Positions 16,694 to 24,300 are shown, numbered from the stretch's first letter. The stretch: DNA of 26,306 nucleotides from an uncultured Lachnospiraceae bacterium (GCA_910586585.1 CAJUKA010000057.1:1-26306); one strand, 5' to 3'. Program-made: numbers and translations. The notes: generated by a model not told the origin, from the letters alone.

Positions 16694-17077
16694 TTAATCC
16701 CCCTTTTTCGAATCTTTGGAAAGAAGAGAGCGAAGTGTACTGATTTCGTTTTCTGTTAATTTTTCATTTTCAATAAAGGCGGATAACATGGATGTAATAT
16801 TTCCATTATAAAAACGATTTAGAAAAGAACGGCTTTCTTGTCCAATATATTCGTTTTCATCTACCAGTGGAGTATAGACAAATACCCGGCTTTGCTTTTC
16901 ATATGCCAGTGCGCCTTTTGTCACCAGGCGCTTAATTAATGTTTGTATTGTTTTGGGATTCCAGGTGGTCGTTTTTACCAGACGTTCTGTTATTTCATTT
17001 GTACTGATTGGGGCATATTTCCAAACAATTTTCATCACTTCAAATTCGGCTTCAGAAATTTGAGGCAGAGATTTCAT
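16694..17077 (-). CDS. blaI: BlaI/MecI family transcriptional repressor
   Basis: This 127-residue winged-helix repressor has the family order: ISEAEFEVMKIVWKYAPIST (helix 1 to HTH), TTTWNPKTIQTLIKRLVTKG (recognition helix), a wing (VFVYTPLV) and a C-terminal dimerisation part where BlaR1-dependent cleavage normally occurs. Dimers bind TTAC/GTAA dyads. It is the first gene of a blaI-blaR1 operon read leftward, with AGGAGGG about 8 bp before its ATG. An operator lies over its own transcription start, so it is autoregulated, and two more lie at the PBP operon. Confidence 0.95.
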   Translation of the reverse strand: MKSLPQISEAEFEVMKIVWKYAPISTNEITERLVKTTTWNPKTIQTLIKRLVTKGALAYEKQSRVFVYTPLVDENEYIGQESRSFLNRFYNGNITSMLSAFIENEKLTENEISTLRSLLSKDSKKGD

Positions 17078-17100
17078 AATAGGGCCCTCCTAATAGAATA

Positions 17101-17149
17101 TTTCTTACGTTTGTAATAAAATTATAAAGGATTCCCGTCGGGTTGTCAA
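17101..17149 (-). promoter_or_regulatory. blaI promoter with BlaI-type operator
   Basis: On the minus strand a full-consensus promoter is present: TTGACA (17144-17149), a 17-bp spacer and TATAAT (17121-17126). Immediately downstream, where transcription would begin, lies the dyad TTTCTTAC-GTTT-GTAATAAA (plus-strand reading, core 17105-17116). It shares the CTTAC-N4-GTAAT form of the two PBP sites. Confidence 0.88.
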
Positions 17150-17184
17150 TTTTATCTTTGCTGGTATAAAGAAAGTAAAAGTGT

Positions 17185-17240
17185 ATATAGTAGTTGAATA
17201 GATGTACCCCTTATGAGATATATTTATTCAACTACTATAT
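17185..17240. repeat. 16-bp perfect inverted repeat
   Basis: ATATAGTAGTTGAATA (17185-17200) and its exact reverse complement (17225-17240) flank 24 bp. It lies between the blaI promoter and the next gene, 22 bp before that gene's ATG. It could be an operator, an mRNA stem-loop or a remnant of a small mobile element. Confidence 0.7.
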
Positions 17241-17262
17241 GCTGTCAGCGAGGTAAAAGTCA

Positions 17263-17772
17263 ATGAAACAGTTAAAATATAGTATGGTGGCAGGTAGTAT
17301 TTTTGTTTTGGCAGCAGGGTCGCTTGCTCATTTTTTGTATCAGTGGACGGGAGAAAATTCATTCGTCGGACTGTTGACGCCCATCAATGAATCCATTTGG
17401 GAACATATGAAATTGGTGTTTTTTCCAATGTTGTTTTGTGCATTATTTATCATTTTCAAATGCAAGCGGAGTTATCCATGCATTGTTTCTTCTATGTATA
17501 TGGGAATTGTAACAGGGACACTGCTGATTCCCGTTTTTTTCTATACGTATACAAAGCTGCTTGGCAAGGATATCTTTATTTTGGATCTTGGTACTTTTGT
17601 ATTGAGTACAATAATTGCCTTTTTTGCAGCATATAAATTTGCTTTAGTCCCCAAAATGCAGTCCTATACGCGTTTTTTTGGATGTTTGGTATGTCTGTTG
17701 TTTTTGAGTTTTCTCTTCTTTACGTATTATCTGCCAAATCTCGAAATTTTTGCAGATCCAACGATTTCCTAA
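17263..17772 (+). CDS. Small membrane protein, DUF6512-like
   Basis: This 169-residue protein is almost entirely hydrophobic, with about five membrane segments (near residues 10-27, 49-65, 77-98, 105-126 and 136-157). The segment GSLAHFLYQWTGENSFVGLLTP plus NESIWEHMKLVFFP resembles a small uncharacterised membrane family I associate with DUF6512, but this is from memory. RBS GAGG precedes the ATG. No function can be given. It reads away from blaI and is not obviously part of that system, although a large inverted repeat separates them. Confidence 0.75.
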   Translation: MKQLKYSMVAGSIFVLAAGSLAHFLYQWTGENSFVGLLTPINESIWEHMKLVFFPMLFCALFIIFKCKRSYPCIVSSMYMGIVTGTLLIPVFFYTYTKLLGKDIFILDLGTFVLSTIIAFFAAYKFALVPKMQSYTRFFGCLVCLLFLSFLFFTYYLPNLEIFADPTIS

Positions 17773-17951
17773 TCAAGGATAAAAATGAATACTTGCGATA
17801 TCAGGCACAAAGAGATTTCAAGCACTCGGAAAACGGTTGTAGAAATCAGTGAATTGCTATAGAAAAATGAATAAAATTAATGTTATAATAGCGAACATGG
17901 GCAAATATATATGAAAGACCATAGAGAGTGCAGGGCATGAGGTAGAATTTT

Positions 17952-18722
17952 ATGAGTATATGGATAACAGGAGATATACATGGAAATCCAAATAGATTTT
18001 CAATTGATAGTTTTCCTGAACAGAAAGAGATGACGAAAAAAGATTTTGTGATTTGTCTGGGTGATTTTGGGCTTGTATGGAATTATAGAGGGGAAAGCAA
18101 GACAGAACGGTTTTGGCTGGACTGGTTAAATCATAAAGCCTTTACAACATTGTTTATTGATGGAAATCATGATAATTTTGACAGGCTTGATTCTTACCCT
18201 GTTGAAGAATGGCATGGAGGCAAAGTGCATTTTATCAGGCCATCTGTGATACATCTAATGAGAGGTCAGATTTTCAATCTGGAAAATACAATATTTTTTG
18301 CATTTGGCGGGGCAAGCAGCCATGATATATCTGATGGTATTTTGGAGCTGGACGACCCTGCATTCAAACAAAAAAAGAAAAAGTTAAATAAGAATCCATA
18401 TGCTTTGTACAGAATTAATCATTTGAGCTGGTGGAAGAGAGAGCTTCCAAGCAAAGAAGAGATGGAAGAAGGGTTATATAATTTGCAGAAGCAAAATAAT
18501 AAAGTGGATTATATTATTACGCATAGCCCATATACGTCCCGCCTTGAGGAGATAGACGGCGGCAATGGATTTTATCAAAGTGATTATTTGACAGAATATT
18601 TACAAAAGATTCAGCAAACAGTAGAATACCATCACTGGCTGTTTGGACATATGCATATGAATCAGACTTTTTCGGAAGAGCGCAGTTCCTGCTTATATGA
18701 GCAATTGATAAGAATTCTGTAG
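17952..18722 (+). CDS. Calcineurin-type metallophosphoesterase
   Basis: This 256-residue cytoplasmic hydrolase has the binuclear-metal motifs of the superfamily: GDIHG (D8, H10), GDFG (a GDxxDRG variant near residue 37), G71-N-H-D74, THSPYTS and G232-H-M-H235. It is expected to cleave phosphoester bonds; the substrate (nucleotide, nucleic acid or protein) cannot be read from the sequence. The order and spacing of motifs are complete, so it should be active. It stands alone; a perfect TATAAT at 17884-17889 may belong to its promoter but lacks a clear -35. Confidence 0.88.
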   Translation: MSIWITGDIHGNPNRFSIDSFPEQKEMTKKDFVICLGDFGLVWNYRGESKTERFWLDWLNHKAFTTLFIDGNHDNFDRLDSYPVEEWHGGKVHFIRPSVIHLMRGQIFNLENTIFFAFGGASSHDISDGILELDDPAFKQKKKKLNKNPYALYRINHLSWWKRELPSKEEMEEGLYNLQKQNNKVDYIITHSPYTSRLEEIDGGNGFYQSDYLTEYLQKIQQTVEYHHWLFGHMHMNQTFSEERSSCLYEQLIRIL

Positions 18723-18848
18723 TAGATGATAGCAGATACATAAAAATTTGTGCTTATTTGGCGTGTGTAAAATGTAAAATAAAGGTAACAGTTCAGCCAT
18801 GCCCATTCATAAGTTGTCGGGCTGTACATTCTGACAGTTAATTATGGC

Positions 18849-18877
18849 TTGACATGAAATTACTTCGATGATAGAAT
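18849..18877 (+). promoter_or_regulatory. Promoter of the MarR regulator gene
   Basis: TTGACA (18849-18854), 17 bp, then TAGAAT (18872-18877), 31 bp before the ATG. Near-consensus sigma-A promoter. Confidence 0.75.
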
Positions 18878-18907
18878 TAAATTACAAGGACTGATTTGGA
18901 GGCAGTT

Positions 18908-19402
18908 ATGGATATTGATAAAAAAAATTTAGATGAAACGTTTCTGAATTTTATTATAGATTATATAGAAGAAATCAAAGAATTGTTGTCTTCTGATATC
19001 TGGGAAAATATTTTTTTAAACTGTTCCAAAAATGAAGTTTTTATTTTTTGGCTTCTCTATCGCAAAAATGAAGTAAATATGACAGAGGCGGCAGAATACA
19101 TTCATGTGCCGCTCAATACGGCAACTGGAATTATCGGCAGAATGGAGCGAAATGGGCTGGTAGTTAGAACGCGCTCTAAAGAAGACAAAAGAGTGGTAAA
19201 GATTGAGTTTAGCGAGCAGGGAAAGTCCCAATTTGAATCTTTAATAAATCAAATATTGTATTATGGATTTCAGATTATTCATTCTTTTACCAAAGAGGAG
19301 ATGGATGTATTATATAAAATGACAACAAAAACGATAGAAGTATTAAAACAGGATCGGAAAAAAACAGAGCCTAAAAAGGTACGAAAAATAAGAATTGATT
19401 AA
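18908..19402 (+). CDS. MarR-family transcriptional regulator
   Basis: This 164-residue regulator has a winged helix-turn-helix: MTEAAEYIHVPLNTATGIIGRMERNGLV is the HTH and RTRSKEDKRVVKIEFSEQG the wing, as in MarR proteins. The C-terminus is Lys/Arg-rich. ATG 18908 was chosen because GGAGG lies 6 bp upstream; a TTG at 18896 would overlap that site. It precedes the ArsA-type ATPase genes in the same direction and may regulate them, but the ligand and target site are not evident. A 12-bp hairpin lies between it and the next gene. Confidence 0.88.
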   Translation: MDIDKKNLDETFLNFIIDYIEEIKELLSSDIWENIFLNCSKNEVFIFWLLYRKNEVNMTEAAEYIHVPLNTATGIIGRMERNGLVVRTRSKEDKRVVKIEFSEQGKSQFESLINQILYYGFQIIHSFTKEEMDVLYKMTTKTIEVLKQDRKKTEPKKVRKIRID

Positions 19403-19434
19403 CAAAATAATGAACTGTCAAATGAAATTTAGAT

Positions 19435-19468
19435 TTTTAAGATGCCGCAATAAAAGGGCATCTTAAAA
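19435..19468. other. 12-bp hairpin between marR and the first ATPase gene
   Basis: TTTTAAGATGCC (19435-19446) pairs perfectly with GGCATCTTAAAA (19457-19468) around 10 nt. No T run follows the stem in either direction, so it is not a classical terminator. It may limit read-through or bind a regulator. Confidence 0.55.
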
Positions 19469-19557
19469 TAAAACCAAATACTTCGATACTCGAATTATTC
19501 TGCTATGGAAGTTTATGCATTGATGAGAAAACATGAAACGTCACACTATCTATTTGA

Positions 19558-19571
19558 GCCGCAGCTGCGGC
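19558..19571. other. GC-rich palindrome beside the first ATPase ribosome site
   Basis: GCCGCAGCTGCGGC is a perfect 14-bp palindrome ending just before GGGGG of the ribosome site and 13 bp before the ATG at 19585. It stands out in AT-rich DNA and may be a protein site or a translational block. Confidence 0.55.
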
Positions 19572-19584
19572 ATGGGGGATTTAT

Positions 19585-20745
19585 ATGGGAAGAATTTATA
19601 TTTTTACGGGAAAAGGCGGCGTGGGAAAGAGTAGTATAGCAGCCGCACATGCTGTCAAAAGTGCACAGGACAATAAGGGAACACTGCTTGTCAGTACAGA
19701 TATGGCGCATAATCTAGGAGATATTTTTGAACAGGATCTGGGAAAAGAACCAAAGATGGTTCTGCCAAATTTGGAAGCGTATGAAATCGATCCAGAACAT
19801 GTTATGGAAGAGGATTTCGGTTTTATTATGGAGTATTTGACAAAATTGCTTTCAGTAGATGGTGGTGATTTACAGGATTTTGGAATGATTCCTGGAATGG
19901 AAGAACTCTTTACTTTGTTAAAAATTGCAGAACTTCACAAAAAAGACAAGTATGACAGAATAATTGTAGACTGTGCGCCAACAGGAGAAACGTTGTCTCT
20001 GCTAAAATTTCCAGAATTGTTATCATGGTATATGGAAAAATTGTTTCCGATTGGGAAACTTGGCGTTCGGTTATTAGCACCAATTTCCAAAACAGCATTC
20101 AAAATAGAACTACCAAACAAAACGGCAATGAATGATATTGAACGAATGTATTTGAAATTATCAGAATTGCAGGAGCTTTTGAAGGATAGGGAAACGACAA
20201 GTGTTCGAATTGTTACAATGCCGGAAAAAATGGTAGTGGAAGAAACAAAACGGAATTATATGTATATGAATCTCTATAATTTTAATGTTGATGGCATTTA
20301 TATCAACCGTATTCTTCCGCAAAATATCAACAATGCTTTCTTTTTACAGTGGATTGATCTGCAAAAAAATTATACCACAGAATTAAAAGAAACTTTTGCG
20401 GCACTTCCGATATATGAAATTCCATGGTATGATGAGGAACTTCGGGGAGAAGCGGCGATAAAAAGAATTATTGAAGATACACTGCCTGACAATGTATTTG
20501 AAAGCAGAGTTGTCACAGAAAGAGAAACGTATGTTCAAAATGACAAGGGATATTTGCTGAAAGTTTTTTTGCCCAATGTTCAAAAAGAGAAGCTGGAGTT
20601 GTATCAGGCAGCGTCTGCGATTGCCATCAAAGCAGACAATTTCAAGCGAAATATTACACTGCCAAATGTATTGTGCAGGTATTTTGTTACAAGCGCAAAA
20701 TTGGAGGATGATATTTTGTCAGTTCAATTTGAAAAAAACATATGA
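19585..20745 (+). CDS. ArsA/Get3-family ATPase with HSP20-like tail (first copy)
   Basis: This 386-residue deviant-Walker P-loop ATPase has a P-loop GKGGVGKSS (residues 9-17), switch I STDMAHNLGDIF and switch II VDCAPTGETLSLLKFPE. The pattern is that of ArsA and Get3/TRC40. A C-terminal HSP20-like beta domain (about 310-386: GYLLKVFLPNV, then LEDDILSVQFEK) marks the ArsA-HSP20 subclass. The CxxC of Get3 is not evident, nor is an ArsB pump gene nearby, so a role in arsenite export is doubtful. ATP-dependent handling of a client protein is more plausible but unproven. It starts an apparent three-gene operon with a small gene and a second ATPase. Confidence 0.88.
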   Translation: MGRIYIFTGKGGVGKSSIAAAHAVKSAQDNKGTLLVSTDMAHNLGDIFEQDLGKEPKMVLPNLEAYEIDPEHVMEEDFGFIMEYLTKLLSVDGGDLQDFGMIPGMEELFTLLKIAELHKKDKYDRIIVDCAPTGETLSLLKFPELLSWYMEKLFPIGKLGVRLLAPISKTAFKIELPNKTAMNDIERMYLKLSELQELLKDRETTSVRIVTMPEKMVVEETKRNYMYMNLYNFNVDGIYINRILPQNINNAFFLQWIDLQKNYTTELKETFAALPIYEIPWYDEELRGEAAIKRIIEDTLPDNVFESRVVTERETYVQNDKGYLLKVFLPNVQKEKLELYQAASAIAIKADNFKRNITLPNVLCRYFVTSAKLEDDILSVQFEKNI

Positions 20746-20757
20746 GAGGAGAAGAAT

Positions 20758-20976
20758 ATGAACAGTGAATTATTAAAAAGACTGCGAACTGCTGGAAAAT
20801 ACCAAAAGAAGGCAATTCAAGCGTTATTCCCAGAGTCTGTAAATCACCATTTTGCAGTGATTGAACAGGAATGCAAGGCTATATTTGTAGAGGCAATCGC
20901 AGACTGTATAAAACAGTATAAAGAAACAGAGCCTTCAGAAGAAAGTCATGCGGCCAAGAAGGTAGATATCATGTAA
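20758..20976 (+). CDS. Small protein of unknown function between two ArsA-type ATPases
   Basis: This 72-residue soluble, mainly helical protein (LLKRLRTAGKYQKKAIQALF, then FVEAIADCIKQYKE) ends in a charged tail. It has no membrane segment and no motif I recognise. AGAGGAGA precedes the ATG, and the gene lies 12 bp after the first ATPase, so it is surely translated from the same message. Position suggests a partner or client of the ATPases. The ribosome site and codon pattern support it as real. Confidence 0.78.
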   Translation: MNSELLKRLRTAGKYQKKAIQALFPESVNHHFAVIEQECKAIFVEAIADCIKQYKETEPSEESHAAKKVDIM

Positions 20977-21006
20977 TCATACCATTAATCAACGACAAGG
21001 ATACAA

Positions 21007-21240
21007 TATATAAAGTCTCGAAGACACAAGAGAAAAATTTCAAGAGTGAACAAACGAGTGAAATTTATTCTCGTGAGAATGTGTCAAAGAGACTTTGTAG
21101 CTTAAGAGCCGTCGCGCAGCGACTATATAAAGTCTCGAAGACACAAGAGAAAAATTTCAAGAGTGAACAAACGAGTGAAATTTATTCTCGTGAGAATGTG
21201 TCAAAGAGACTTTGTAGCTTAAGAGCCGTCGCGCAGCGAC
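21007..21240 (+). repeat. Perfect 117-bp tandem duplication with hairpins
   Basis: Unit 21007-21123 is repeated without a mismatch at 21124-21240. Within each unit a long stem forms (first unit 21012-21028 with 21080-21096: AAAGTCTC and GACACA arms around a 3-nt internal loop), continued inside by 21030-21042 with 21059-21072. This is followed by GTAG (21097-21100) and a small hairpin GTCGC-GCA-GCGAC (21111-21123). It fills the gap between the 72-residue gene and the second ATPase gene. It resembles a palindromic interspersed element more than coding DNA. Confidence 0.9.
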
Positions 21241-21260
21241 TTATAAATAAGGAGGTCAAT

Positions 21261-22415
21261 GTGAGAATTATTATTTATACTGGAAAAGGAGGCGTTGGCA
21301 AAACTGGTATGGCAGCAGCAACCGCCTGCAAAATTGCAAAAACTGGGAAAAAGGTATTAATTATGAGTACCGACCAGGCGCATAGTTTAGGAGATGTTTT
21401 TGAACATAAAATTGGCAGAGAGCAGACAAAAATTACACAAAATTTGTACGCAGTAGAAATTGATACAGTATATGAAGGAGAAAAAAGCTGGGGAAATCTC
21501 AAGGGTTATTTAAAGGACTTGTTTTCCGCTAAAAGCAGCGATGGCATCGAAATAGAAGAATTATTGGTATTTCCAGGATTAGAAGAATTGTTTTCGATGT
21601 TTCAGATATTGGATGTCTATGAAAGCGGAATTTATGATACGCTTATCGTAGATTGTGCGCCAACAGGAGAAACATTAGCATTGCTTAAATATCCAGAACG
21701 ACTTTCCAATTTGATAGAAAAAGTGCTGCCCATAGAAAAACTAGGCGTCAAGACCGTTGGACCTGCGATTGAGAAAATAATGAAAGTCCCTATGCCAAAA
21801 GAGGAAGTATTTGACGATATTGAATCTTTAATGGATAAAATGAAACGTTTGCAAGCGCTGATGTTAGATAAAACAATTGTCAGTCTGCGCGTTGTCACAA
21901 CGCCAGAAAGAATTGTTCTTCAGGAAGCAAAACGCAATTTCACATGCTTATATCTCTATCATTACAATGTAGATGCCGTTTTGGTAAATCGTATTTATCC
22001 CAAGGAGGCAATGGAAGGTTATTTTGGCAAATGGATGCAGATACAAGAAGCAGCATTGGAAGAAATAAAACAATGTTTTGGAGAAGTTCCGCGCTTTTAT
22101 ATAGAACTGCAAAAAAGTGAACTTCGAACATTGCCGATAGTAGAAGCATTGGGAGATCGTATTTTTAAGGATTGCGATCCAGATGATGTTTTGTTTTGCG
22201 ATACGATATATGAAACAGACTACACTGCAAAGACGCTGCGAATTCATCTCCCTTTTGCACGAAAAGAAGACTTGACACTAGAGCAAAGAGAAAAGGAGCT
22301 TGTCGCAGGAGTACAAAATGAAATCCGCCGATTTCCGATGCCAACGGAATTTCTACAAAAAGAAATTACAGGTGCAAAATTTGAACAAGGCTATCTCACA
22401 ATTTTTTTCTCATAA
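21261..22415 (+). CDS. ArsA/Get3-family ATPase with HSP20-like tail (second copy)
   Basis: This 384-residue paralogue of the first ATPase has a P-loop GKGGVGKTG (residues 8-16), switch I STDQAHSLGDVF, switch II VDCAPTGETLALLKYPE and a C-terminal HSP20-like domain (KTLRIHLPFARKEDL, then FEQGYLTIFFS). The start is GTG 21261 with AAGGAGG 8 bp upstream. A longer frame from 21081 would translate the tandem repeat and is not credible. Two different ATPases in one operon suggest a heterodimer, like the two halves of a pseudo-duplicated ArsA, or sequential action on a shared client. Metal-binding cysteines are not evident. Confidence 0.88.
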   Translation: MRIIIYTGKGGVGKTGMAAATACKIAKTGKKVLIMSTDQAHSLGDVFEHKIGREQTKITQNLYAVEIDTVYEGEKSWGNLKGYLKDLFSAKSSDGIEIEELLVFPGLEELFSMFQILDVYESGIYDTLIVDCAPTGETLALLKYPERLSNLIEKVLPIEKLGVKTVGPAIEKIMKVPMPKEEVFDDIESLMDKMKRLQALMLDKTIVSLRVVTTPERIVLQEAKRNFTCLYLYHYNVDAVLVNRIYPKEAMEGYFGKWMQIQEAALEEIKQCFGEVPRFYIELQKSELRTLPIVEALGDRIFKDCDPDDVLFCDTIYETDYTAKTLRIHLPFARKEDLTLEQREKELVAGVQNEIRRFPMPTEFLQKEITGAKFEQGYLTIFFS

Positions 22416-22474
22416 AAATGGATATGATACAAGTTAGTATTATCATATAATGGATAAAAAAGGGAAAATGAGCA

Positions 22475-22630
22475 TTGACAGAGAGTAGTTCCAAACAGAA
22501 TTGCACCAATATATTTTTGCATAATGAGGAGGAAATTTCGCAGGTTTTCACCAGACTTTGGGTACAAGTAATTAACCAGAAAGAAAATCAGAATCCATAT
22601 TGTTTAGAAACGAATTGTTCAAATTCTTAA
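22475..22630 (+). CDS. Possible 51-residue protein upstream of the recombinase
   Basis: A TTG-start frame of 51 codons begins TESSSKQNCTNIFLHNEEE and ends ETNCSNS. AAGGGA lies about 9 bp before the TTG, and a perfect TATAAT is at 22446-22451. The stop is 38 bp before the recombinase ATG, so the two may be co-transcribed. Composition is protein-like (polar, single Trp, hydrophobic VFTRLWVQVI helix), but it is short and I recognise no family. Confidence 0.45.
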   Translation: MTESSSKQNCTNIFLHNEEEISQVFTRLWVQVINQKENQNPYCLETNCSNS

Positions 22631-22668
22631 TAATCAGAGAGTGTGATTGGCTTCATGCAAGAGGTAAT

Positions 22669-24237
22669 ATGAATCAGATTGTTGCAATTTACAGCCGGTT
22701 ATCAGAAGAGGATAAGAATAAACGATGTGAGGAAGAGGAAAGCAGAAGTATTCAGAACCAAAAAAGTATGTTAATCAGTTATGCAGCATCGCAAAACTGG
22801 GAAATTTATCAGATTTATTCAGATGATGATTATAAAGGCAGTGACCGTACCAGGCCAGCGTTTAATCAGCTTTTACAAGATGCATCACAACGGAAATTTA
22901 ATATTGTACTGTGCAAATCACAGAGTCGGTTTACTCGTGAGCTTGAGTTGGTGGAGAAAATTATTCATGGTGATTTTGCAGAATGGGGTATTCGCTTTGT
23001 TGGACTTGCAGACAATGCGGATACTGCAAACAAGGGAAACAAAAAGTCCAGACAGATTAACGGATTGGTAAATGAATGGTACCTTGAGGATTTGTCCGAA
23101 AATATTAAGACGGTTTTGACAGATCATCGAAGCAAAGGAATGCATATAGGGTCCTTTGCATTATATGGATATCAAAAAGATCCTGAACAAAAAGGACATC
23201 TAATCATTGATCCAGAGGCAGCAAAAATTGTTAAAGAAGTATTTGCATTGTATGCATCTGGAGTGGGATGTACACAAATAGCAAGAATTCTAAATAACAG
23301 ACAAATACCCAATCCAACAGAATACAAGAGAAGAAAAGGTCTAAAATATGGTGGTTCTGGTAAAATTTGCAGTACATTGTGGCAGTATTACACAATTTCT
23401 GCCATGTTGTCCAATGAGATGTACCTTGGCAACATGGTACAAGGCAGATACGAAAATGCGACCTATAAAAGCAGCCATAGCCGGCCAGTGCCAAGAGAAA
23501 GATGGATTTGTGTGGAAGGAACACATGAGTCAATTATAGATAAAACATTATGGGAATGTGTACAAAACAGAAGAAAAGAACGCACAAAACCGATGTGTAC
23601 AGGAGAACTTGGCGTTTTTGCAGGCAAAACAAAATGTATGTTTTGCGGACATACGCTTAGAACAAGTGTTTCGAATGGATATAAATACTTTAAATGCCCT
23701 ATGAAATCCATTAGCGAAAATTCCTGTAAGGGCGTGTTTCTTGCACAGCGTTTTTTAGAACAGGCAATTGTACTAGAATTAAATCGTATCATTTTCAACT
23801 ATTTTGATGCTGCGATTGCAGAAACGCAGATTTTTGTTCTGCATAAGAGTGCGGAACAAAAAAACAAAATCAAACAGGAAATTTTGGCGCATGACAATCA
23901 AATAGCCAGTCTGAAAAAAGCTGTACAGAACCTCTATCTGGATAAGGTAAATGAGGAGATATCTTGTGAGGAGTATGCGGAGTTCAAAGCAAGTTTTGCA
24001 GAGCAGGCGCAGCAATGTGTAAAACAACGGGCAGAAAAGCAAGCGCTACTAGATCAATGGGAAAAAGTAGAAAAGCAATCCCTATCGAAACGGAATATCA
24101 TACAGAAATACAAAACGGTTGAAAAATTAGACCGTAAGATTGTAGAAACGCTGATTGATTATATAGAAATTGGCCGCTGTGAAAAAAAGGTTCACCGAGA
24201 CGATCTGCCACCAATAGTTATTCACTGGAAATTTTAG
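22669..24237 (+). CDS. Serine site-specific recombinase
   Basis: This 522-residue recombinase of the large-serine class has an N-terminal resolvase catalytic domain with nucleophile S9 (AIYSRLS) and the arginine pair R87/R90 (KSQSRFTRE). A recombinase domain follows (about 165-270: GSFALYGYQKDP, then GVGCTQIARILN), then a zinc ribbon starting C323-MF-C326 with a second cysteine pair near FKCP/SCKG, and a C-terminal coiled coil. All catalytic parts are intact. Start ATG 22669 with GAGG upstream; a TTG at 22600 would add 23 unrelated residues. It has no other mobile genes beside it, so it may be a lone recombinase left from an element or one acting on a nearby invertible site. Confidence 0.93.
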   Translation: MNQIVAIYSRLSEEDKNKRCEEEESRSIQNQKSMLISYAASQNWEIYQIYSDDDYKGSDRTRPAFNQLLQDASQRKFNIVLCKSQSRFTRELELVEKIIHGDFAEWGIRFVGLADNADTANKGNKKSRQINGLVNEWYLEDLSENIKTVLTDHRSKGMHIGSFALYGYQKDPEQKGHLIIDPEAAKIVKEVFALYASGVGCTQIARILNNRQIPNPTEYKRRKGLKYGGSGKICSTLWQYYTISAMLSNEMYLGNMVQGRYENATYKSSHSRPVPRERWICVEGTHESIIDKTLWECVQNRRKERTKPMCTGELGVFAGKTKCMFCGHTLRTSVSNGYKYFKCPMKSISENSCKGVFLAQRFLEQAIVLELNRIIFNYFDAAIAETQIFVLHKSAEQKNKIKQEILAHDNQIASLKKAVQNLYLDKVNEEISCEEYAEFKASFAEQAQQCVKQRAEKQALLDQWEKVEKQSLSKRNIIQKYKTVEKLDRKIVETLIDYIEIGRCEKKVHRDDLPPIVIHWKF

Positions 24238-24267
24238 TTTATTACAATGCAGATAAAATGAATATCT

Positions 24268-24300
24268 TTGCTATGAAAGTCTTTTAGACTTTCATAGCAA
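24268..24300. terminator. Convergent hairpin between the recombinase and the channel gene
   Basis: TTGCTATGAAAGTC (24268-24281) pairs perfectly with 24287-24300 around TTTTA. It lies 30 bp after the recombinase stop and includes the last codons and stop of the channel gene. T runs are weak on both sides. Confidence 0.6.

Noticed and set aside
17952..18722. Phosphoesterase as part of the beta-lactam cluster
   Set aside because: It has no BlaI-type dyad upstream and is separated by another gene and a large inverted repeat.
21007..21240. CRISPR array or retron-like repeat
   Set aside because: There are only two head-to-tail units with no unique spacers and no cas or reverse transcriptase genes.
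21081..21260. 60-codon N-terminal extension of the second ArsA-type ATPase
   Set aside because: It translates the 117-bp tandem repeat (RLCSLRAVAQRL twice) and lacks a ribosome site. GTG 21261 has AAGGAGG and starts at the conserved beta strand before the P-loop.
19585..22415. Arsenic resistance operon
   Set aside because: The ATPases belong to the ArsA superfamily, but no pump, reductase, ArsR or evident metalloid-binding cysteines are present.
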